A stretch of DNA of 64,000 nt from Spirochaetales bacterium (GTDB taxonomy: Bacteria > Spirochaetota > Spirochaetia > JABEVK01). The DNA is taken from the NCBI GenBank assembly GCA_947478845.1, contig CANJXC010000002.1, positions 1 through 64,000 on the forward strand, read 5' to 3'. The position numbers and the translations under genes are program-made. Positions 57,140 to 64,000 of this stretch are shown here, piece by piece. Below the pieces are notes generated by a model, which did no database searches, was not told the DNA's origin, and saw nothing but the letters and a program-made list of their open reading frames with translations. Within the stretch, counting starts at the first letter, position 1, and every line of letters begins with the position of its first letter.

Positions 57140-58791
57140 TGCCTTCCGCCCCAAAGCTTCCCGTCGCGAAGCTCCAGCACGCGGTCGACGATACCCAAGG
57201 GTTGGGCATGGTGGGTAAGGACCACCAGCGTGTGATGGGCGCGCAGTTTTTGCAGACGGTCGAGGATCAAGGCCTCAGTTTCGTGGTCGAGACTGGCCGT
57301 GGGCTCATCGAGCAACAGCAGGGGTGCTTTGCGCAGGAAAACGCGGGCCAGACCCAACCGCCGCTGCTGGCCGCCTGAGAGTCCGCGGCCCTCCTCTCCC
57401 AGCGGGGTCAACAAACCCTTCGCGAGGGAAGCCGACCAGGCTCCGAGGCCGGCGAACTCCAAAGCTTCCTCGAGCTCTTCGTCGGTGGCCTCGGTTCGCG
57501 CAAGGCGGAGGTTCTCTGCCAAAGTGGCCGAAAGCAGCCGGGGGTGCTGATTCATCCAGCCAAGGCGGGCTTTCCAGCCTTCCGGGTCGAGGTTGCTCAA
57601 GGGAATATCATTGACCAGAATCGAACCCGAGTCGGGTGCGAGTTGCCCGGCCAGAAGCCTCAACAGGGTGGTTTTTCCCGCGCCGCTCGGGCCGGTGATA
57701 GCCACGGCTTCTCCAGCCCCCACCGTGAGGTTGAGTTCCTGCAAAATTGGCACACCCGGCGCATGGGAAAACGCTACCCCCCGCATCTCTAGGCGCACGG
57801 GCCCCTCCGGTGGTGTTAGGCGCCCGCGCACGCCGGGCCGCGCTTGGGCTTCGAAGATGGGCATCAGTTGAAGGGCAGCCGCTTTTGCCTCGGCCTGGGC
57901 GTGGTAATGAACCCCGAGTTCCCGCAAGGGCAGGTAGAACTCGGGAGCCAGGAGGAGCACAAACAGGGCCAGAGCCAAATCCGGCGTGCCCGACCACGAC
58001 CCGAAGTTCAGCAGGTGCAACAGGCTGAAGCCCAGATACACCGCGGTGAGGGCGATGCCGAGCATGGTGAAGAACTCGAGCACGGTGGAACTCAGGAAGG
58101 CCAGCCGGAGCACCGACATCGTCCGTACCCGAAACTCCTCGGCCACCGCTGCCACCCTGGGGGTCTGCTGCCTGTGGGCATCGACGAGCCTGAGGCTAGG
58201 TAGCCCCCGCACCAAATCGAGGAAGGCCCCGCTCATGCGCGACAAACTGAGGAACTGCTTGGTCTGTTCCACCCGCGCTCCGCGGCCCACCAGGCTCATG
58301 AACAGGGGAATCAGCGGCGCTGTCGCCAACAGAAGCAGTCCACAGGCCCAATTAAGCGGAAAAACCACCGCCAAAAGGAGACCGGGGCCCGCCACCGCTA
58401 GGCTGCGTTGCGGTAAATAGCGGGCCAGCCACGCGTCGAGGCCGTCCACCTGTTCCAGGAGCTTTGACACGAGCACCCCCGACTGTTGTCCGGTCTTCCA
58501 CACAGGGCCGAGTTCGTGAATCTTGGCCAGAAGTTCCAACCGAAGCGGAGCCCTTACCAACTGTGAGGCTCTTACCCCCGCTTCCTCGCGCGCCCATTGG
58601 GCCAATACCTTGAGCATCAGTACACCCGGCAAGGGAGCCCAGAGCAACAGAAGTTCGTCCCACGATTTCTGGTCGGTTATCAGACCGGCAAGAAACCAAG
58701 CGACCAGCGCGGCTTGCGCTAGGGTGAACAGCATTCCCAACAGGCCGGCGGCAACTGCGAGGTTGGTCCAAAGGCCCACGCGCTTGGCCAA
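57136..58791 (-). CDS. cydD: thiol-reductant ABC exporter subunit CydD
   Basis: A 551-residue half-transporter: six helices, Walker A TGPSGAGKTTLLRLL, signature GLSGGQQRRLGLARVFL and Walker B LLLDEPTASLD. The start is uncertain. TTG 58791 (MAKRVGLWTN) is the first conventional candidate but lacks a clear ribosome binding site; an upstream stretch reading DLWLNSL in frame matches the usual CydD N-terminus, so translation might begin at a non-standard codon close to the tlpA stop. It is preceded by the TlpA gene and followed by cydC. Confidence 0.85.
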   Translation of the reverse strand: MAKRVGLWTNLAVAAGLLGMLFTLAQAALVAWFLAGLITDQKSWDELLLLWAPLPGVLMLKVLAQWAREEAGVRASQLVRAPLRLELLAKIHELGPVWKTGQQSGVLVSKLLEQVDGLDAWLARYLPQRSLAVAGPGLLLAVVFPLNWACGLLLLATAPLIPLFMSLVGRGARVEQTKQFLSLSRMSGAFLDLVRGLPSLRLVDAHRQQTPRVAAVAEEFRVRTMSVLRLAFLSSTVLEFFTMLGIALTAVYLGFSLLHLLNFGSWSGTPDLALALFVLLLAPEFYLPLRELGVHYHAQAEAKAAALQLMPIFEAQARPGVRGRLTPPEGPVRLEMRGVAFSHAPGVPILQELNLTVGAGEAVAITGPSGAGKTTLLRLLAGQLAPDSGSILVNDIPLSNLDPEGWKARLGWMNQHPRLLSATLAENLRLARTEATDEELEEALEFAGLGAWSASLAKGLLTPLGEEGRGLSGGQQRRLGLARVFLRKAPLLLLDEPTASLDHETEALILDRLQKLRAHHTLVVLTHHAQPLGIVDRVLELRDGKLWGGRQ

Positions 58792-58820
58792 GGAGTTGAG
58801 CCAAAGGTCTTCGGGGGCTT

Positions 58821-59351
58821 TCAGGGCAGGGCCGCCAGCTTCTTCAGCCCCTCCACGATTTCAGGTCTACTCCAGTCGGCCCCACCGGTATGAGCGGCCA
58901 CGAGTCGGCCCTGTTTGTCGATAACGGCGGTCGTGGGTAAGCCCTGGACGCCCCAAGCGTTTCCCGTGCCTCCTGTAGTGTCGAGAAGCACGGTAAAGTT
59001 GGCCGAGTTTTCGTCTAAGAAAGCCTTCACCGTGCCGAGGGGTTCGCCTACGTCTACCGCGAGAACCACAATGTCTTTGCTCTCGGCCAAGCTTTTGTTC
59101 AAGGCCACCATCGACGGCCATTCCTGTTTGCAAGGCCCACACCAAGTGGCCCAGAAGTTCACCACCACCACTTTTCCGCGAAGGGCAGCCAACTCGGTTT
59201 TGGCTCCCTCAACGGAGCTTAGATTCAGGCTTGGGGCCGTGGAAGGCTCTTTCAGGGGTGTCAGACCCATGCCGGTGAGCAGGGGCTCCAGGTTGGCCTT
59301 TGGGGTGCAAGAGGCCAAGGCCACCAACAAAAGGATTAAGCAGGTGCGCAT
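58821..59351 (-). CDS. TlpA/ResA-like thioredoxin lipoprotein
   Basis: A 176-residue membrane-attached thiol-disulfide protein. Lipobox VALASC puts it in the lipoprotein class; the thioredoxin domain has FWATWCGPCKQEW (active-site CGPC), DVGEPLGTVKAFL and the cis-proline in VQGLPTTAVID. It reduces disulfides in the periplasm, for example in apocytochrome. Being first in the minus operon with CydDC, it likely uses the exported thiols. Start taken as ATG 59351; a TTG 59360 start would add three residues. Confidence 0.85.
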   Translation of the reverse strand: MRTCLILLLVALASCTPKANLEPLLTGMGLTPLKEPSTAPSLNLSSVEGAKTELAALRGKVVVVNFWATWCGPCKQEWPSMVALNKSLAESKDIVVLAVDVGEPLGTVKAFLDENSANFTVLLDTTGGTGNAWGVQGLPTTAVIDKQGRLVAAHTGGADWSRPEIVEGLKKLAALP

Positions 59352-59427
59352 AGGAAACAAGGTAGCATAAAGCCGAGCACCTCGGCCGTCTGTTTAACGA
59401 AATATAGCCCAATTAACCCGCGTACTT

Positions 59428-59433
59428 TATAAT
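59428..59433 (+). promoter_or_regulatory. TATAAT -10 box close to the ATG; possible leaderless promoter
   Basis: A perfect TATAAT ends 6 bases before ATG 59440. The expected transcription start would fall at or next to the A of ATG, and no ribosome binding site exists between. The intervening GC-poor sequence suits a promoter. No good -35 is found at 16-18 bases. Confidence 0.45.
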
Positions 59434-59439
59434 AAGCAC

Positions 59440-60783
59440 ATGAAAGCTGGAAATCTGCACCGCTTGATCCATGTGGTCAACAAGGCCTTGGTCGAGTTGG
59501 GACACCCCTTGCCACTGCCGGTGCTGGAGCCGATGTGCGTCATTATCCACCGCATTATGAGCTACCAGACCCGCCAGTTTCACTCCATGCGCCACATCTT
59601 CGGCTTTATCGACGACACGACGGATGCCTACACAGTTCTCGCCGCGGTGTTCCATGATTTGGTCTACTTTCAGGTGGATGATGGCATACCGCCGGTTTTT
59701 CGCGAACTGTGTTTTGCGTCGGTAGTGATGAAGGAAGGGCAGGTCTATTTGCGAACCGACCGCTCGGACGACAAATTGTTCGCTTTGGCGCTCCACGTTT
59801 TTGGCTTTGAAGGCGGCCGGCAATTGACTCCCACCACCGGCCTCAACGAGTTTCTGAGCGCTTTTTTATTCTTGCGCATGATGGAAGACTACGTTTCCCG
59901 TACCGACCTCGTGGCAGTTACCGTCTGCATAGAGGCGTCGATTCCTTTTCGCGGACTTAATTCTCAGGGTCAGGATGTGGGTCAGGCCTTGGCCACACGC
60001 CTGGCCTCCTTGGCAAACCCGGTGGTTTCTCCGGCCGAGTCTCGAACCATGGTGGCCCGAGCCATCGAGTTTGCCAACCACGATGTACAGGATTTTCAGC
60101 TGCTTGAGGTGGGAAGCTTTTTGAACAACACTTGGAGGTTGCTCCCCGAAACCAACCCGTCGCTGCGCTTTCCCGGTACCTTTACCATTCGGGACTACCG
60201 GGTGGCCTTGGGTAAGATGCTGGGTTTCTTCCGGTATATCAAAGCCGAGAATATCTTTCACAGCGCACCGGGGGTTAAACTCGAGTTTGAGGCAGCAACG
60301 CTCCGCACGCGAGTCAACCTTAAGTTGGCCTGTGACTACATGGAAGCCAAACTGCTGGGTTTATCCCTTCTCGAAGCCATGGCTCTTGTGACCGGTGGCG
60401 ATGCACCAATCTCGCTATTTATGGGTGACCTACCTCAGGAGGGTGAGAGCTTCGACACCATGGAGAAGTTCCTCCCCCCAGCACCCCGGCCAGCCTGGCT
60501 TGATCCGGCTGATGCCCTGTTTCTTCTGCTTTCGGTGGGCCGGCAAGAAGATTCCAAGTTCGACCTCAAGAACTCTCCGTTGGCCACCTTTCTGTACTGC
60601 AGCCTTGAGCCCGGTCAGCGCGCCGACTTAGTGCGGAGTATGACCCAATTTTTCGCCGGGACTATGTGGGCCGAGCCCTTTCTGGACCTGTGGCCCCGGA
60701 ACATAAGGCGCGCTGTGTTTCATGCCTGCGCGCAAATTGTGCCCACTCGTAAGGCCGAGTTGGAGCGCTGGGAAGGGCTTTAA
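59440..60783 (+). CDS. HD-like protein of unknown function
   Basis: A 447-residue soluble protein. Near the N-terminus MSYQTRQFHSMRHIFGFID followed by VLAAVFHDLVYFQVD (His72-Asp73) resembles an HD metal-binding core, with helical spacing H...HD as in phosphohydrolases. Further conserved residues appear in LRMMEDYVSRTDLVAVTV. Domain after residue 240 is unassigned. Catalysis is not shown. No signal peptide or membrane helix. It is divergent from tlpA. Confidence 0.55.
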   Translation: MKAGNLHRLIHVVNKALVELGHPLPLPVLEPMCVIIHRIMSYQTRQFHSMRHIFGFIDDTTDAYTVLAAVFHDLVYFQVDDGIPPVFRELCFASVVMKEGQVYLRTDRSDDKLFALALHVFGFEGGRQLTPTTGLNEFLSAFLFLRMMEDYVSRTDLVAVTVCIEASIPFRGLNSQGQDVGQALATRLASLANPVVSPAESRTMVARAIEFANHDVQDFQLLEVGSFLNNTWRLLPETNPSLRFPGTFTIRDYRVALGKMLGFFRYIKAENIFHSAPGVKLEFEAATLRTRVNLKLACDYMEAKLLGLSLLEAMALVTGGDAPISLFMGDLPQEGESFDTMEKFLPPAPRPAWLDPADALFLLLSVGRQEDSKFDLKNSPLATFLYCSLEPGQRADLVRSMTQFFAGTMWAEPFLDLWPRNIRRAVFHACAQIVPTRKAELERWEGL

Positions 60784-60820
60784 GAGCCTCAGTTTGACCC
60801 CGCCACCTTTTGGGAGAAGC

Positions 60821-61636
60821 CTACGAAAGCCGCCGGGAACTAAAGCGCGCATACAGGCCTGGCAGGTAGTGAGCCGAAAAAAGTGCATAACGCGATTCTA
60901 AATTGAAGGCTACATACGCGTGCGCCTTGCCTCGCAGGGCGGCCTTCAGAATGTGGCGCGCGACGGGCTGTGGAAGAGCGCCGCTTTGGGTTCGAGGGTC
61001 CTGCACCCCCTTGGGCTTGCCATCGGGCCCCAGTGCGGCCTTGTCGAGGGCTGTTCGTACATAACCCGGAAAAGCAGTGGTAACCGACACTTTCCTGGCC
61101 CAAAGTTCGCTTCGCAGCACCGCGCCAAAACCCGTCAGAGCGTGCTTGGCCGCAGAATAGGCCGAACGTCGAGGGGCACCGATAAGGCCGGCAACGCTGG
61201 AAACCAGCACGAAGCCGGAACCGGCCGCCATGGAGGGTAGTAGACCCCGCACCAGATCCACCGGTGCCATAAAATCCAAATCGACAATCTGATCAAAGCC
61301 CGCTGTGGCGAGCTCCTCAAACCCAGAGCGCTGCGAAATGCCGGCGTTTAAAATCACCAGCGCGAACGACCCCGCGATTGCCAGCGCCCTAGCCGGAGCC
61401 GCCACACGGGCCGAGCGGTCGAGGAGGTCGAAGGCCAAAACCTCGTGCCCGCCTGAGTGCCCGGCGTGGTTCGATTGAGTTTGGCACTGTCGGGCCACTT
61501 CACCAAGGGTTTCGGCATGGCGGCCCGAGAGCAGGACTCTCGCACCCCGGCGCGCGGCTTCGAGGGCCAGATGGAGGCCAATACCCGACGAGGCGCCGGT
61601 AATCCAAACCCACCGCTGGGAAAGTTCGATGTTCAT
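60821..61636 (-). CDS. short-chain dehydrogenase/reductase
   Basis: A 271-residue SDR. The nucleotide-binding motif is ITGASSGIGLHLALEAARRG, NAGIS follows, and the catalytic triad is SSVAGLI / SAYSAAKHA with Tyr and Lys in the YxxxK form. Such enzymes reduce ketones or oxidise alcohols using NAD(P)H. The last part (RSELWARKVSVTTAFPGYV) is typical of the DltE/YdfG-like group. The start overlaps the stop of the OmpA-like gene by 4 bp. Confidence 0.9.
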   Translation of the reverse strand: MNIELSQRWVWITGASSGIGLHLALEAARRGARVLLSGRHAETLGEVARQCQTQSNHAGHSGGHEVLAFDLLDRSARVAAPARALAIAGSFALVILNAGISQRSGFEELATAGFDQIVDLDFMAPVDLVRGLLPSMAAGSGFVLVSSVAGLIGAPRRSAYSAAKHALTGFGAVLRSELWARKVSVTTAFPGYVRTALDKAALGPDGKPKGVQDPRTQSGALPQPVARHILKAALRGKAHAYVAFNLESRYALFSAHYLPGLYARFSSRRLS

Positions 61637-62085
61637 GGGTCCAAACTACCCGTTTCGCGGAACATCACGCAACGGAGTTCTTGCTGGTGGGCGTCGGTGC
61701 GGCCGTATTGCGGCTCCAGTGTGCGGCTCACGATTCGGCTCGGGTCAATGCCGTGGGCAAGAAGGGCTCGCAGTGCCACCGCGGTGCGGCGCTTGGCCAC
61801 TTGGCGGTTGCTCGCCGGGTTGCCCGAAGCATCCGCGCTGCCCGTGAGCTCAATCACCACCCGGTTGGCCTTGAGCCACTGGGCCAACCGGTCGAGTTCC
61901 TTGGCAGCGGGTACGCTCAGGCGCGAGGAGTTGGCGTGGAAGCGAATGCGCTGCACAGGAAGAACAGTCGCAACCGAAACGGTGTCGAGCTTGGTTGGTG
62001 CGGCCGTGTCAGGCTTTTTTGTTGGCTTTTGGGGCCTCTTCTTACGCCTCCAAAGCCACCACGTCAGCGCTGCGAGAAAGCCCAC
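61633..62085 (-). CDS. OmpA-like C-terminal domain protein with membrane anchor
   Basis: A 150-residue protein: a short N-terminal helix (GFLAALTWWLWRRKKR), a Lys/Pro/Thr linker and an OmpA-C domain with IRFHANSSRLSVPAAKELDR, ELTGSADASGNPASNRQVAK and RRTAVALRALLAHG. OmpA-C domains bind peptidoglycan. The start GTG 62085 is the first candidate; the frame is open upstream and would extend the helix, but without a standard start codon. It overlaps the SDR start and lies 19 bp after the toxin gene. Confidence 0.7.
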   Translation of the reverse strand: MGFLAALTWWLWRRKKRPQKPTKKPDTAAPTKLDTVSVATVLPVQRIRFHANSSRLSVPAAKELDRLAQWLKANRVVIELTGSADASGNPASNRQVAKRRTAVALRALLAHGIDPSRIVSRTLEPQYGRTDAHQQELRCVMFRETGSLDP

Positions 62086-62104
62086 ATCGAGAACGAGAAA
62101 GAGC

Positions 62105-62473
62105 TCACTCGGAACGATAGGGCAACACCCGAACGTCCAGATGATCTTGAATTGTCACTAAAGCGCCTTCCAGCAGTTCTTGTTGAAACGACTTCAAGGC
62201 GGCAAACAGCGTGGGTCCGAGGGCCTCGGGACTTGTGTTCAGGGCACGAAGCAAAAGCACGCTGGGCCTGCCCCCTTTAGGAGAAGCCAAAAGGTGGCCG
62301 AAGTCGAAATCTTTGGTCATGACCAACCACCCAGATTCGGCCGCCTTGCAAACCACCTCGGTATCGGAAGCGCTCAGGCGACCCATCTCCGACCAGTGGT
62401 AGGCCTCGATGCCTTTTGCATCTAGGGCTGCGAGCCAGTGGCTCGAAAGGTTCAGGTCGATCAGTATGGTCAT
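62105..62473 (-). CDS. DUF5615 PIN-like toxin
   Basis: A 122-residue PIN-like protein with acidic residues typical of the active site in MTILIDLNLSSHWL and MTKDFDFGHLL. DUF5615 proteins form toxin-antitoxin pairs with DUF433 proteins; in Mycobacterium the pair is called VapC45/VapB45. Predicted RNase activity is family-based only. ATG 62473 overlaps the antitoxin stop (ATGA). Confidence 0.82.
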   Translation of the reverse strand: MTILIDLNLSSHWLAALDAKGIEAYHWSEMGRLSASDTEVVCKAAESGWLVMTKDFDFGHLLASPKGGRPSVLLLRALNTSPEALGPTLFAALKSFQQELLEGALVTIQDHLDVRVLPYRSE

Positions 62474-62694
62474 AGCGTAAGGACAACTTCTCGCTCGTTG
62501 ACGCGCCACGAAGCGTAGGCCAAAGCCTGCGTCACATCCTCGGCCACAAGGTAAGGATATTCATTCAAAATCGTAGCCACCGAATTGCCCGAGGCCAACA
62601 GGTCGAGCACGGTGCTCACGGTAACCCGCATTCCTCGTACGCACGGTTTGCCACCCATCACCTCGGGATTTATCGTAATCCTGTCGAACTTCAT
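62470..62694 (-). CDS. DUF433 antitoxin
   Basis: A 74-residue DUF433 protein: MKFDRITINPEVMGGKP, CVRGMRVTVSTVLDLLASG and ILNEYPYLVAEDVTQALAYA. It has a winged helix-turn-helix-like fold that binds DNA and usually neutralises a PIN-like toxin. ATG 62694 is chosen because the DUF433 core begins there. It heads a four-gene minus operon with toxin, OmpA-like and SDR genes. Confidence 0.85.
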   Translation of the reverse strand: MKFDRITINPEVMGGKPCVRGMRVTVSTVLDLLASGNSVATILNEYPYLVAEDVTQALAYASWRVNEREVVLTL

Positions 62695-62840
62695 GATAGT
62701 TGGAAAATAGCACCGGGCCGTGGAGAAGTCAAAGTGCGGGGGAGGGGGGACTTCAGATTTCGGATGTAACCTCAAATCTGTCTCGACACCCAAAAAAGTA
62801 GAACGCATTCAGATGACCACAAGCTAGCCATTGACGTTAC

Positions 62841-62849
62841 GGGGGGGGG
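62841..62849 (+). repeat. poly-G tract in the ribosome-binding region
   Basis: Nine consecutive G, then AGT and the ATG at 62853. The tract serves as or overlaps the Shine-Dalgarno sequence of the following lipoprotein gene, so its length would affect translation. A second G-rich stretch lies about 100 bp upstream (62739-62749). Confidence 0.6.
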
Positions 62850-62852
62850 AGT

Positions 62853-64000
62853 ATGATTACATCTTTGAGGGGGCTATCTGTGACTTACAGGCAAGCAAGG
62901 AGTTTGTTTCTTTCCTTTCTGGGCTTCCTTCTCCTAGTTTCGTGTGCGCAGCCGCTGACTCCCCCTTCCATCATGAAGTCTAAAGGGAGCCTCTGGATCT
63001 ATATTTCTGGCGGCAGTAGTACGCAGAGGACGATTCAGCCAGTCGCCAACGACTTGACGATTACTCAGTACACGATTTCCGGAAGTGGACCGGCAGGGGT
63101 GACGTTGGCTCCGTTGACCCAAGCTTCGGGCACCTTCAGCGCACCCTCCATAGACGCTGGTGACTGGTCAATCACGATACAAGGAAGAAATGCGGGCAAC
63201 GCTGTGGTTGCTTCCGCAACCACGACATTGACAGTTCCTGCGGGAGGTACAGTCAACAAGACCGTCCAGCTCGTGGCTGAAACCGGCAACGGCACCCTTT
63301 CGCTCACGGTAACTTGGCCTGCGGGAACGGTTGTAGACACCGTGTACGGTACCCTGAAGCTGGATGGGGGTTCAGCAGAGAACATCTCGCTTGTGATTTC
63401 GGGCAACAGTGCTACCCTGACGGCATCCAAGCCAAACGGGGCCTCAACCCTCGTCATCAATCTTGCCAACGCTGGTCAGCTCTTGGCGCCTCCTATGATG
63501 GAGGCGGTTATGATTTACAAAGCTATGGTGTCACCGGGCACGATAGACTTTACGAGTGCCGACCTTGCGGGGGGTGGCACGGTAGCCGCACCTTCTTTTA
63601 GCCTGGCGGCAGGAACCTACAATAACCTCTCGACGCTAACCCTTTCGACTGTGACTGCTGGGGCAACTATCAGGTATACAACGGATGGCACCCTACCTAC
63701 GGGTACGACGGGTATAATTTATACTGGCCCGATTACAATTGGCACCACTTGCACGGTTAAGGCAATCGCTTGCTTCTCCAGTTGGGCGAACTCAGCGGTA
63801 GTGACAAACACCTATGTTTTACAATCGGCGACCCCGAACTTTAGTGTAGCCCCTGGAACCTACAACAACGACCAAACTGTATCGGTCACCAGTTCAACCA
63901 CGGGAGCGACGATACGGTACACCACCGACGGAACAACACCAACAAAATCGGTTGGCACCATATACTCCGCTCCGCTCGTGGTCGCCTCAACCCAGACTGT
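62853..64000 (+). CDS. lipoprotein with chitobiase/beta-hexosaminidase-type C-terminal repeats (3' end beyond window)
   Basis: A frame that stays open for 382 codons to the edge. Signal peptide and lipobox give FLLLVSCAQPLTPP (Cys at about 31). The body is Gly/Thr/Ser/Val-rich and beta-stranded. Two repeats near the end, PSFSLAAGTYNNLSTLTLST and PNFSVAPGTYNNDQTVSVTS, each followed by TGATIRYTTDGT or AGATIRYTTDGT, match the chitobiase/beta-hexosaminidase C-terminal domain, a putative carbohydrate-binding module common in spirochaete lipoproteins. The full length and any enzymatic domain are unknown. Preceded by the poly-G tract. Confidence 0.8.
   Translation, partial: MITSLRGLSVTYRQARSLFLSFLGFLLLVSCAQPLTPPSIMKSKGSLWIYISGGSSTQRTIQPVANDLTITQYTISGSGPAGVTLAPLTQASGTFSAPSIDAGDWSITIQGRNAGNAVVASATTTLTVPAGGTVNKTVQLVAETGNGTLSLTVTWPAGTVVDTVYGTLKLDGGSAENISLVISGNSATLTASKPNGASTLVINLANAGQLLAPPMMEAVMIYKAMVSPGTIDFTSADLAGGGTVAAPSFSLAAGTYNNLSTLTLSTVTAGATIRYTTDGTLPTGTTGIIYTGPITIGTTCTVKAIACFSSWANSAVVTNTYVLQSATPNFSVAPGTYNNDQTVSVTSSTTGATIRYTTDGTTPTKSVGTIYSAPLVVASTQT

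Noticed and set aside
57615-57640. second tRNA T-loop-like sequence (GAATCGAACC)
   Set aside because: It lies inside the CydD ATPase domain in frame and no cloverleaf fits.

Overview
The window reads as chromosomal DNA of a Gram-negative-type, free-living bacterium with fairly high GC. It has TonB machinery, lipoprotein signal sequences with lipoboxes, and an outer-membrane receptor. Several features suggest the Spirochaetota: many short lipoproteins, a lone CheX-type phosphatase, a lipoprotein with chitobiase-like C-terminal repeats, and a heterodimeric ABC exporter. That assignment is an inference; no rRNA or other marker gene is present.

Layout. 1-900 is a scarred junction: the end of an IS3-family element, a headless ORF and a decayed ftsK tail. 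896-3923 holds a YczE-like membrane protein and, divergently, a cysteine-free molybdopterin-fold periplasmic protein coupled to a hybrid histidine kinase. 3920-17657 is the most striking region. A PstS-like protein faces an operon encoding a beta-helix lipoprotein, a DUF3450 protein, a TtpC-type proton channel, ExbB, ExbD, TonB, a TPR protein, a TonB-dependent receptor and a second PstS-like protein, followed by a CsgG-like lipoprotein. I read it as a dedicated TonB2-type outer-membrane uptake system, perhaps for phosphate or a phosphorylated compound. Three short repeats at 11-bp spacing, resembling a Pho box, precede it.

17874-30763 covers a quinone/enone reductase followed by a galactoside-utilisation island: GH42 beta-galactosidase, secreted GH30 enzyme, GH2 LacZ, a NarL-type two-component system whose regulator appears to start at CTG, and a sugar ABC importer without its ATPase. 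30756-38410 holds a HAD phosphatase, SlyD, an MFS carrier, a second ExbB/ExbD/TonB-like set, an ABC-2 exporter with a TPR protein, and an ankyrin-repeat lipoprotein. 38659-42620 is a heterodimeric ABC exporter. The 42621-43154 gap contains a long hairpin and a duplicated intergenic element.

43155-53918 carries a CbbX-like AAA+ protein, an MFS carrier, GluQ, a SufE-TcdA pair, a large HD-GYP sensor, acetyl-CoA synthetase and CheX. 53923-60783 contains an amidase, a TlpA-CydD-CydC redox-export operon and an HD-like protein with a possible leaderless promoter. 60821-62694 is a minus-strand operon of a DUF433/DUF5615 toxin-antitoxin pair, an OmpA-like protein and an SDR enzyme. The window ends inside a lipoprotein gene preceded by a run of nine G. 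Transport across the envelope is the dominant theme. No tRNA, rRNA or CRISPR array was seen.
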